Part shown: positions 1-6,887 of the stretch, in pieces
Position numbering within the stretch: the first letter of the stretch is position 1
Layout of the letters: the number at the start of each line of letters is the position of its first letter
NCBI GenBank assembly: GCA_038223055.1
Contig: JBBRHF010000087.1
Location: 1 to 16,331, forward strand
Direction: 5' to 3'
Source: JBBRHF01 sp038223055
Lineage (GTDB): Bacteria; Actinomycetota; Actinomycetes; JACCUZ01
Length of the DNA stretch: 16,331 nucleotides
The notes under the pieces: generated by a model
The model's input: only the letters and a program-made list of their open reading frames with translations
Told to the model about the DNA's origin: nothing
Database searches by the model: none
Made by a program: the position numbers and the translations under genes

Positions 1-449
1 GGCACTACTGGCGACGGTGCGCCCGCGTGCCGTAGTGGGCAAGACTCGACGCAAGCTGGCCGCCGAACTGATCGCCGAGCTCGACCGGACCGACACGCGG
101 ATCAAGACCGCGAGCAACGAGCTCAACGAACTCGTCGAGCCACCGGCAGCACGCTGCTTGAGCTGCACGGGATCGGCCCCTCCGGGGCGGCCCGACTGCT
201 CGGCGACATCGGGGACGTGTCCCGATTCCCCACCCGCGGGCACTTCGCATCCTGGAACGGCACCGCACCCATCGACGCCTCCTCCGGGGAGCAGAACCGC
301 CACCGGCTGTCCCGGCCGGCAGCCGGCGGATCAACCGGGTGCTGCACATCATGGCCATCGTCCAGCTGCGCAACGACACCGAGGGCCGCGCCTACTACCC
401 CGGCCCACGCGAAACCTCGTCGGCCATCACGCCGCGCTGGAGCGATTAG
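1..449 (+). pseudogene. IS110-family transposase, C-terminal part, frameshifted
   Basis: The translation resembles the C-terminal half of IS110/IS116/IS902 transposases (Transposase_20 region), but it is spread over three frames. Frame 2 from base 2 gives a helical stretch ending in ELNELVE. Near base 143 the reading moves to frame 1, with STLLELHGIGPSGAARLLGD, then RFPTRGHFASWNGTAP and SSGEQNRHRLSR. Near base 320 it moves to frame 3, with RRINRVLHIMAIVQLRNDTE and GRAYY, and stops at TAG 447-449. The family normally has about 20-40 more residues after GRAYY, and these are not recognisable. The N-terminal DEDD catalytic domain would lie left of the window. Two frameshifts plus a lost C-terminus mean this copy is almost certainly dead. 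I could not identify terminal ends. Confidence 0.8.
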
Positions 450-878
450 GTCGCTGCAGAACACGTCGCACCTGGCCGCTGAGGCGTCCGGACGAGGAAG
501 CAAGCTCACCGGACCACATCGATCAGGATGTACCCCCATGGGGTACCGCGCAGCAGATTCCTCAACGCGACCAGCGACAGGATCGACGGAGATAGCCCGA
601 CGACGCGTCCGTCGCAAATTCGGTCTCGTACGGACGGCGACGAACTTACCTGGATTGGCCGGTCCTGTGGGCCGGCGGCAGTCTTGCGCTCGCCCGAGCC
701 GTTCAACGCCACGGCAGGGTAACCGCGCTCGTGCTCGTCTGGCTAGCTCCCGCGAGGCTTGGGGCGCCACTGACGCACCAGCGTGGGCGGCCACCTCGTG
801 AAGGACACACGCCCCCGCCTCTCGAGGGCACGCCGAGGTCGTGGCGCAAGGTGTCGAACTGTTCGAGGTCGGGCGGCT
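450..878. other. Gene-free stretch, no recognisable coding
   Basis: Between the transposase remnant and the methyltransferase remnant I see no protein I recognise on either strand. Open frames exist but look like GC-rich noise. A short imperfect palindrome, GTACCCC-CAT-GGGGTAC, lies at about 529-545. The stretch may contain decayed ends of the insertion element or of the methyltransferase gene. Confidence 0.4.
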
Positions 879-1546
879 CATGTCGATGGTGCAGCACTTG
901 CCGAGCACGATCACAGTCGCGGCGCCTCCGGCGAATGAGCTCCGCTGCGAGATGTCGCCGTCGTGGAACGGCGTCTGCTCGTCACGCAGGAAGTGCCCAG
1001 CGAAGAGCGCGTGAACAACTGCTCTGGTTGGACCGCTGCGCCACCGGTTGAGCCGGCCCATCGGCCTGGAGCAGAACGAGTAGACGAGCGCCCCGCCGGG
1101 GCGCAGGACTCGGAGCATCTCCGCCGCGGCCGCCCCGGGGTTGTCGACGGTCTCGATCACCCAGGCAGACATCACGACGTCGAACGTGCTGTCGGCAAAC
1201 GGCAGGAGTTGCATCGAGGCGACGACACGCGGGGCATGAAGGTCCGCGGCGTGGGCGAGCATTGCGAGCGGTCCACCAGCACCGGGCGCAATCCGGACAG
1301 CGCCGAGGTCAGGCGCCGCGACAGGGCACCGGTGCCAGCACCCGCGTCGAGGACACGTGGGCCGTCCATCGTTGAGGCTGCACCGACGACCGCGCGCAGC
1401 ATGGCAGTCTCCGCGGATCCGCCCGCGAACCACAGCCATAGCGGCCGCCAGACCCGCTCATACCGAGCCGCGCTCCGCTCGTAGGTCGACAATGCCCGAG
1501 GCGATCGGCCGAGACCCCGCTGGACGGTGTCCTTGCCGTGATCCAT
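879..1546 (-). pseudogene. Class I SAM-dependent methyltransferase, frameshifted
   Basis: The N-terminal part reads from ATG at 1546 and contains the SAM-binding motif I, VLDAGAGTGALSRRL. An AGGGG element lies about 9 bases upstream of this ATG. A TTG at 1555 is a possible earlier start. Near 1265-1272 the frame changes. The next frame continues the same fold: AMLAHAADLHAPRVVASMQ, then LLPFADSTFDVVMSAWVIET and AEMLRVLRPGG (motifs II-III of the family), and a C-terminal stretch with TPFHDGD and ATVIVLGKCC. The expected stop soon after that is missing in this frame, so the 3' end is probably also shifted and the end coordinate is approximate. Together the parts make a protein of about 220 residues, normal for small ubiE-like methyltransferases. 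The substrate cannot be told. One frameshift is clear, so treat it as a pseudogene unless resequencing repairs it. Confidence 0.72.
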
Positions 1547-1874
1547 CCCGATCAACCCCTGCTCCGAGCCGTGTGGGCCGCTGCCGGCGGGGCGGGTCTG
1601 CCGGTCCTCCGGCGCTCATCAAGAGGTAGGTCGGGCCACCCGCTCCCGGCAGGACCAAAGGTCCTGGCTCGGCCCACGCACGGGACGGTCCAATCAAGCC
1701 GGTTGCTCCTTCCTGAGCCCGAGCTCTCGTGGCCACAGCGTCGCCTGCTCTTACCTGCAGTCGATAGGTCCCTCCCGGACGGCCCAGAGCCTCTGGCGGT
1801 GCAGCCTCCCGTCTGGGGGATGATGGCCGGAGCCGGCACCGGCCCAGGCGACGCGACCCCCAGGAGACGGTGAC
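1547..1874. other. Divergent intergenic region
   Basis: This is the gap between the minus-strand methyltransferase remnant and the plus-strand rhodanese gene. No credible reading frame is present. It holds the 1650-1666 palindrome and further GGTCC or GGACGG words near 1684-1692 and 1769-1788. It ends with the AGGAG ribosome binding site (about 1862-1866) of the rhodanese gene. Confidence 0.5.
1650..1666. promoter_or_regulatory. Palindrome CAGGACCAAAGGTCCTG, possible operator
   Basis: The site is a perfect 7-base inverted repeat around an AAA centre, within a divergent intergenic region. The GGAC(N)GTCC arrangement is like boxes of DosR/DevR-type dormancy regulators (consensus with GGGAC and GTCCC half-sites), although the centre here is one base longer. 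A related GGACGGTCC word follows at about 1684-1692. It lies 104 bases before the methyltransferase start and 208 bases before the rhodanese start, so it could serve either. The regulator assignment is inference. Confidence 0.35.
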
Positions 1875-2351
1875 ATGCACACCACCAGCCCGGATCACAC
1901 GATGAGCAGGGCGCCACGAGAGCGGAGTCAGGACCCACGCAGCGTGCCGTGGCCGCTCGAGCAGGAGGCCGACCTGGTCGTGGTCGACACCACCTGGGGC
2001 AAGCTCCAGCCCCTGCACCCTGTGCCCAGCGTCCGCACCGTGGCCGAGCTCGAGGTCCTGGAGCTGGTGGCAGCGGGCGCGACCCTCATCGACAGCCGGG
2101 TGCCCGGATCCTTCGGTGGGCGCACACTGCCCGGCGCCGTGAACATCCCCCACGACCAGGTCCTGGAGCGACGGAGCGAGTTCGATGACGCGTCCGTGAG
2201 CATCCTGTTCTGCAACGGTCCCCAGTGCCCCCAGTCCCCCGATGCGCTCGCACAGCTCGTCGACGTCGGCTTTCCCGCGGCACAGCTCGCCTACTACCGC
2301 GGAGGCCTGCACGACTGGATCACCCTGGCCTTGCCCACCCAGCCCGCCTGA
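1875..2351 (+). CDS. Rhodanese-like domain protein
   Basis: This is a 158-residue soluble protein with a single rhodanese domain at about residues 53-152. TLIDSRVPGSF and the LPGAVNIPHDQ segment are the standard N-terminal motifs. The active-site loop is LFCNGPQCPQS, with C113 at the position of the catalytic (persulfide-forming) cysteine and a second cysteine, C118, in the same loop. The domain closes with YYRGGLHDWITLALP. The family transfers or binds sulfane sulfur, but the acceptor here is unknown. The first 50 residues have no recognisable domain. ATG 1875 is chosen because AGGAG lies 8 bases upstream; ATG at codon 10 is an alternative. It is one of the few intact genes in the left half. 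The scrap that follows on the opposite strand looks like the start of an ArsR regulator. Confidence 0.88.
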   Translation: MHTTSPDHTMSRAPRERSQDPRSVPWPLEQEADLVVVDTTWGKLQPLHPVPSVRTVAELEVLELVAAGATLIDSRVPGSFGGRTLPGAVNIPHDQVLERRSEFDDASVSILFCNGPQCPQSPDALAQLVDVGFPAAQLAYYRGGLHDWITLALPTQPA

Positions 2352-2358
2352 GACACCG

Positions 2359-2472
2359 TCATCGCCCGAGCCGGGCCACGACCTCGTCCTCGTCGTTCTC
2401 CACAGCGACGGGGGCGCAGCAGGAGACCTCCCGCACCACTGCGGGGTCGAGCAAGGCGCGCAGTGCCGCGCG
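2359..2472 (-). pseudogene. ArsR-family regulator, N-terminal fragment (probable)
   Basis: The minus strand encodes 37 residues with strongly coding-like codon use: ALLDPAVVREVSCCAPV, then acidic ENDEDEVVARLGR and TGA. From memory, many actinobacterial ArsR/SmtB repressors begin with a short leader, a CCxP motif and an acidic helix, just ahead of an ALADPxRLRLL helix-turn-helix. Here translation stops exactly where that DNA-binding part should begin, and none is found nearby. An in-frame TAG at 2473-2475 precedes the stretch and no good start is present. I therefore call it a fragment truncated on the C-terminal side. A chance resemblance is possible because only about 25 residues are informative. 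Confidence 0.42.
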
Positions 2473-2529
2473 CTAGGCGGAAACGTGTGCTCCTGCAGGT
2501 CGATCGACCGACCGGTGACCGCTGCGGCG

Positions 2530-3252
2530 ACCCCCCGGCCGAGGGGCTCAGCGGGCACATCGCGCCACAGGCAACTGTCGCCGACCCGTCTCGCCGCAAC
2601 ACTGGCCCGCGAGCTGGGCCGACCCGAAGCGTCCCACCGAGGGCGCCGACCGGTCTGCGACCTCCGTGAGGCCGGTGCCGGGCACCGCCCCGCCGCGCCC
2701 GTCGTCCTCGACCCGCAGCACCAGCCTCGACCCGTCTCCCGACACGCGGACGACGGCACTACCGGGCCGGGCATGCTCCGCGACATTGTCGAGGGCCGCG
2801 GCGACAGCGGCGTACACCGCCATCGACACGTCGACCGGCGGCTGCTGGACGAGCTCGACCGACAGGGCGGTCGGCACGGCGGATGCAGCCACGAGGTCCT
2901 CGAGCGCCGCGGCCAGCCCTTCGTCCGCGAGCACGTCAGCCGACATGGCGTGCGTCAACTCGCGCAACGCGGCTAGCGCCTGGTGGACCTGGGTGAACGC
3001 GGTCTGCAATCGCTGCACGTCGACGGCAGGGTCGACCGTCGCCAGGGCGACGCGCAGGTGCAGCGCAGCGCCGACCAGTCGCTGCGGGACCCCGTCGTGC
3101 AGGTCGCGTTGGATCCGACGTCTCTCGGCGGCGGCGGTGGAGACGAGCCGACGCTGGGACGCTGGACGTCACGTTGCCTGGCCACCGTCACCGCCGCGAG
3201 CCGCGCGTTCGCCAGGCCGAGGCGGACGGCGGATGTCAGCATCGGTGGTCCG
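2530..3252 (-). pseudogene. NarL-type sensor histidine kinase, broken
   Basis: Read on the minus strand. A lead-in helix (TSAVRLGLANARLAAVTVAR) is followed by a frameshift near 3150-3165. The HisKA_3 dimerisation helix RRRIQRDLHDGVPQRLV, with the phospho-acceptor His, comes next. The HATPase_c part has an N-box-like YAAVAAALDNVAEHA (the usual Glu is Ala) and a G1 box VEDDGRGG followed by GTGLTEVADR. Near 2650 the frame moves again, because VGALGGTLRV (the expected continuation) is in another frame. The tail is probably shifted once more before about 2530. No sensor or membrane segment remains upstream, where the plus-strand exported-protein remnant begins. No response regulator is adjacent. 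With two or more frameshifts and a missing N-terminus, it should not be functional. Both ends are approximate. Confidence 0.75.
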
Positions 3253-3283
3253 CCCGGTACGGCGCGTCGTCGGGGGACGAGGC

Positions 3284-3768
3284 TGCACACTCGCTTCGGC
3301 CGCGTCGGGAAAGGTCGGCTCGATCCCCCAGTCCGTCTCGGCTTTGCCCGACGGCGTTTCTCGCTCCCAGATCACCAGCAAGGACGTGGCCGACAAGGGC
3401 TATTCCGGCGGTGGCGGCCCGGTCGGCACCTGGACCTTGCGGATCAGCCACGGCACCTACCAGCTGTTCTGCCAAGCCTTGGAGAACCCGGCGCCGACTG
3501 CGGCGAGACGCCCATGGACAAGGCGGTCGACGTCGGTGACGTGCGAGGCAACGGTCACGTCGCGTTCTTCGTGTACGACGCCACGCGGCTGGCGAGCATC
3601 CAGGGCTGCTCGCTGCCGGTGTCACAGAGCATCCCTGGTCGCTGCTTCGCCGGCGTGCCGGTGCGGATGAGCTGGGCGCTGAAGGGCGACACGCTGACGT
3701 TCGGCGACTACCAGGCCGAGGGCAGCAACGACCAGTATCTGATCAACCCCTGGCGAAAGATCGGCTAG
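3284..3768 (+). pseudogene. Exported protein with lipoprotein-type C-terminal domain, frameshifted
   Basis: Frame 2 gives GKVGSIPQSVSALPDGVSRS, then ITSKDVADKGYSGGGG and VGTWTLRISHGTYQLFCQAL. Near 3484-3494 the frame moves by one. Frame 1 continues with CGETPMDKAVDVGDVRGNGH, FFVYDATRLASIQGCSLP, VRMSWALKGDTLTFGDY and INPWRKIG, stopping at TAG 3766-3768. The pattern (PDGxYxxxIT, GxWTLxxxxGxY, W-x-x-x-GDTLTF, PW-x-K) is that of small actinobacterial secreted or lipid-anchored proteins. It recalls the products at 10704-11267 and 11372-11953. Four cysteines lie in the second half. No signal peptide or convincing lipobox precedes it, and the N-terminus seems lost where the kinase remnant begins. 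An in-frame Cys codon at 3284 may be the old lipidation site. Function is unknown. Confidence 0.65.
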
Positions 3769-5030
3769 AGCTGCGCGAGCAGGACCGCCACCACCTCGGT
3801 GCCGGCTCCGGAGGGACTGTCCACCCGGAGCCGGCCACCGACTGCCGCGACCCGGTCGGCAAGTCCCAGCAGCCCCGACCCGGAAGGGTCCGCGCCCCCG
3901 GTGCCGCCGTCGCGGACCCGCAACACGACTCGGTCGCCGTCACGCTCCACCCGACAGTCGACCGAAGCCGCCGACGCGTTCTTGATCGCGTTGGTCACCG
4001 CCTCGAAGCAGACGTAGAACAGGGCCGTCTCCACGACGGCGGCCGCTGCGGCGTTGGGGGCGACGTAGACGTGCACCGGCACCGGGCTGCGGTCGGCCAT
4101 CGCACGCAGCGCCTGGACGAGGCGGCCGGAACCGAGGCCGGCGGGCGGGACCCCGGCGACGACAGCGGAGATCTCGCGGTCCGCGGCGGTCAACTCGCCG
4201 ACTGCCACGTCGAGTGCGTCGGCCACCGACGCGCCGTCGCACGTGCGGGCGGCCCGAGATGCCAGCACGGCGCCTTGCAGGGGAGCGCCCACCTGCGTGC
4301 GCAACCGCTCGGCCGTCGTCGCGCGCTCCCGGTCGGTCACGGCCACGAGGCGGGCGCGTGCCGCTTCCAGGTCACCAAGCCGGCACAGCTCCTCGCGGGT
4401 GAGCCGCGCGTTGCTCACGACGAGGCGCACAGCGTCGGCAACGGCCGACGCCATCACCGGGTCGTCCGACGCTGCCGCGTCGTGGTCGACCACCGCGATC
4501 CGGCCGGACGCGTCGTCCACCGGCAGCAGCCGCCGCGCCTGCGGCGCAGCGCCGGCGTCCAGCGCATCGTCGACCTCGCGGACCTGCAGCGTCGGGTCGC
4601 CGACCGCCTCTCTGAGTGCGACCGTCAGCCCGGGCAGACCCGACAGGGTCGTCTCCTCGACCCACGTGTCGGCGAGGCGCACACGCGTGCGCGTGCGGTC
4701 GGCCACGACGTAAGCCCACGCCACCAGCGAGAGGACGGCGGCGTAGGCCACGGCTCGTACCGTCACGTGCGTCGCGCCGTAGTCGCGGCGCCCGTCCCAC
4801 CACAACGCGACCAGGGTCAGCCCGACGGCAGCGGCGGCCAGCGACGGGAAGCTCCGCGACAGGTCGGACCCGAGGGCCGCAGCAGCGTCAACGCCGCCAC
4901 CAGCGCCGTCCCGAGGACAGCTACGGCGACGGCAGCATTCCGCCCACGGGGGTTCACCGCTCGAATGTGCCACCGGATTGCCCGATCTGACCAGCGCAGG
5001 ATGCGAGGGCCAAGCGGGCTCGCTGGCCAT
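3765..5030 (-). pseudogene. Membrane sensor histidine kinase without phospho-acceptor His, N-terminal frameshift
   Basis: The main frame runs leftwards from about 4890 to TAG 3765-3767. In order it has two membrane helices (SLAAAAVGLTLVALWW and VRAVAYAAVLSLVAWAYVVA), a sensor or linker part of about 150 residues, the dimerisation helix and a HATPase_c domain. The ATPase domain has N-box FEAVTNAIKNAS, G1 VRDGGTGGAD and GLLGLADRVAAVGGRLRV. A first membrane helix, AAVAVAVLGTALVAALTLL, lies just upstream in another frame, so a one-base shift near 4870-4890 splits the gene. Upstream of that helix, ILRWSDRAIRWHIRAVNP looks like its cytoplasmic lead. The start is uncertain: GTG 4957 or near ATG 5030. 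In the dimerisation helix the usual LHDG is LRTQ (Arg codon 4299-4301), so autophosphorylation at the normal site is not possible. It may be a divergent kinase subfamily or a decaying gene. Its stop overlaps the stop of the convergent gene. Confidence 0.72.
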
Positions 5031-5306
5031 CGTCGGCAGGCATGAGGGGGTACTCGTCACACGGAGCCGCGCATGTCTTCGCATCGGATGCCACGAGGGC
5101 AGCGACTTTGCAGACATATCCGGGCGGCGAACCTCAACGTCACTCCGAACTGGTTTGCGCCTAACGTCCGGGTACCCGAACGCGCCTTTCTGGACGCAAC
5201 CCGACCGTGTTCTTGACCGGCCCACGCTCCCGGAGCATCGTGGCTGTGAACGGATCATTCCGGCGCGGCGTGAAAGTGCCAGTGCCGACGGCAGCGAGGA
5301 GCGACC
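5031..5306. other. Intergenic region upstream of the small secreted protein
   Basis: No coding is recognised on either strand. The region should contain the promoters of the divergent kinase gene and of the secreted protein. GAGGAG at about 5295-5300 is a good ribosome binding site for ATG 5307. Confidence 0.4.
5213..5241 (+). promoter_or_regulatory. Possible sigma-70-like promoter
   Basis: TTGACC (5213-5218) is followed after 17 bases by CATCGT (5236-5241), a weak -10 element. It lies 65 bases before ATG 5307 of the secreted protein. The -35 and spacing are good and the -10 is poor, so this is only a candidate. Confidence 0.22.
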
Positions 5307-5777
5307 ATGATTCGCCGCAGCCTGCTGGTTCTGGTGAGCGTCGTGTCTCTCGCCGTGATCGGACCGGCGACGGCGTCTGCCGCGACCGTGGTTAGCGCTG
5401 GCGGGAACTTCACCGTCGACAGCGTGCAGGTGAGGAGCGCAGTACCGGTCGGCGGATTCGAGTGCCTTCTCAGCGCGACGGTCACGCTCACCTTCCACGG
5501 CACCCTGGTCGGAGGCGCCACTGGACCGATCACGGTCCTGTCCAAGGCGCCCTGCGACCAGCCGCCGACGGCGGGCGACGCCTTCCTCGCCCGGCTGACG
5601 TTCCGGGGTACTGTCGCTGGGGCGCCGACTGCGACGGCGCTGGTGTACGCAGGGCAGACGGCCAAGACCGGGCAGGTCACCGGCACGATGATCACCGCGC
5701 GACCCGCGTCGCTCCTGCAGGTGCAGGCCGTCGCGGGAGTCGGTGGCAGCTACACCGGGGACGTTCTCAGCCGGTGA
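5307..5777 (+). CDS. Small secreted protein of unknown function
   Basis: This is a 156-residue protein with a textbook Sec signal peptide: MIRR, a hydrophobic core LLVLVSVVSLAVI, and a likely signal peptidase I cut after ATASA (residue 25). The mature part of about 130 residues is rich in Thr, Val, Gly and Ala, as in a beta-sandwich. It has exactly two cysteines (C53 and C83), which could form one disulfide outside the cell. It has no lipobox, cell-wall anchor or catalytic motif. I do not recognise the family. ATG 5307 is supported by GAGGAG six bases upstream. The frame is unbroken, which is notable among damaged neighbours. It is probably monocistronic, since nothing intact follows on the same strand. 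Confidence 0.75.
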   Translation: MIRRSLLVLVSVVSLAVIGPATASAATVVSAGGNFTVDSVQVRSAVPVGGFECLLSATVTLTFHGTLVGGATGPITVLSKAPCDQPPTAGDAFLARLTFRGTVAGAPTATALVYAGQTAKTGQVTGTMITARPASLLQVQAVAGVGGSYTGDVLSR

Positions 5778-6887
5778 CGGCACGTCCGCCGGCCATGGTG
5801 GGTCGGCGGGTTCCGCCTCCGACGCCGCTGCCCTTCAGCGGCTGCCGACTCGGGCATCCGCCCTTGGGAACGTGGCGGGTCCTGCGCGGCCGGGACCTCC
5901 CATCGGAGATGAGGACAGAGGCCACGGCGTGCCGTAGGAGCTCAGCTGTCAGCCCGTTCCGGGGTCAGATTGTTCAGGCCGCCGTCCCGGACTCGTTCAC
6001 CCCGGCCAGGCTCGACGTCGGCGACCCGGACCTGGATTGCGATACTCGGTCACCAGCGCCTTGCCGGGCCGCCTTGATCGGCTACCTCGGGCGTCCGCAA
6101 CTACGAGCGCGACCAGCCCGGCGGGATCTGCAGCGGCAGGCGCGTGGTGATCTTGGGCCGGTACCGGCCGGTGCGCCCACCCACGAACAGGCGAGGGCTC
6201 GACGGTCACCGAGTTCGTGCACCGGGTTGGGTCCGGGCCGTCGTGGTCCCCGGCACGCCGACAGATCTGCACTTGCACCGGTCGGTGATCGGGCGAATCG
6301 ACGAGCAGGGCTGGGTCCAGATCGACAACGACCCGCGGTGGCTACTGGTCAGGGAAACTCATCGGCGCGTTCAGTGCAGGCGGCCCGCTGCGGTCTGGAT
6401 CGGTGAGTTGCGCGCCGCGGCTCGGTCCCAACGGGTATGCCCTCCGCTTCGACGCCGGAGACGCCGTCCTGGTCATCCCTGTCCTCCTCCACGCCGTCCG
6501 CACTGGCGACCGGCGGCATCGCCCCGGTGTCCGTCGACGGATTCGTCGCCACCACCCGGGCGAGCCTTCTGACGATAGGGGCGGCACGATGTTCACTCTC
6601 GTCACCGAAGGGATCGACCGCCACAGCTCGTCGGAGCCCCGCGGCGGAGTACAGCACATCGCCCCGGTCGCGCTAGGAGCGTGCGAACGGCTCTTCGAGG
6701 GGTGACTCACCTCCTGGTGGAACCCGTCGACGCCCGGCACACCGACCTGCTAACTCACGTGAGGACCGCGCGATTCGATAAGTTCGCGCTACCAGGGGGT
6801 CGTCAGCAGGGACGAGTCGGTCCGCAGAGCCGGGGTTCGGCGGTGCTCGGTTCGGCCCCGACAGGGCGGCGGGACCTCACGTGTCGG
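5778..6887. other. Long stretch without a firm gene
   Basis: About 1.1 kb lies between the secreted protein and the 3' end of the phosphatase gene. Apart from the protein-like stretch at 6090-6360, I recognise nothing on either strand. The open frames over 5.8-6.1 and 6.4-6.9 kb are Arg/Pro-rich in all readings and look non-coding or long decayed. I saw no tRNA or clear terminator. Confidence 0.4.
6090..6360 (+). pseudogene. Unrecognised short coding-like segment
   Basis: In the frame of GTG 6144 the translation looks protein-like rather than random: YERDQPGG, then GWVRAVVVPGTPTDLHLH and RSVIGRIDEQGWVQIDNDP, ending with RWLLVRE. Codons over the second half prefer G or C in the third position. 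Downstream of about 6360 the same frame becomes Arg/Pro-rich and loses coding character until its stop near 6572. An in-frame TGA lies upstream near 6076. I do not recognise a family and no ribosome binding site stands out. It may be a remnant of a small conserved protein or chance. Confidence 0.28.

Noticed and set aside
529..545. Palindrome GTACCCC-CAT-GGGGTAC as an operator or IS end
   Set aside because: It is short, isolated and not next to an intact gene or a matching second copy, so I could not support a function.
123..1439. Long minus-strand open frame of 438 codons
   Set aside because: Only its middle part (about 879-1270) is methyltransferase sequence. The rest runs antisense through the IS110 remnant and non-coding DNA, so it is not one gene.
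1458..2786. 442-codon minus-strand open frame over the rhodanese region
   Set aside because: It is antisense to an intact rhodanese with clear motifs. The translation is low-complexity Arg/Gly/Pro typical of shadow frames in GC-rich DNA.
5031..5783. Apparent N-terminal extension of the kinase frame to a 672-residue protein
   Set aside because: This extension is antisense to the signal-peptide protein at 5307-5777 and has no membrane or sensor pattern. The real N-terminal helix is in another frame just upstream of 4890.
6820..6887. CGGGG...CCCCG inverted repeat after the phosphatase stop as a terminator
   Set aside because: It has only a 5-bp stem with a long loop, too weak to call.
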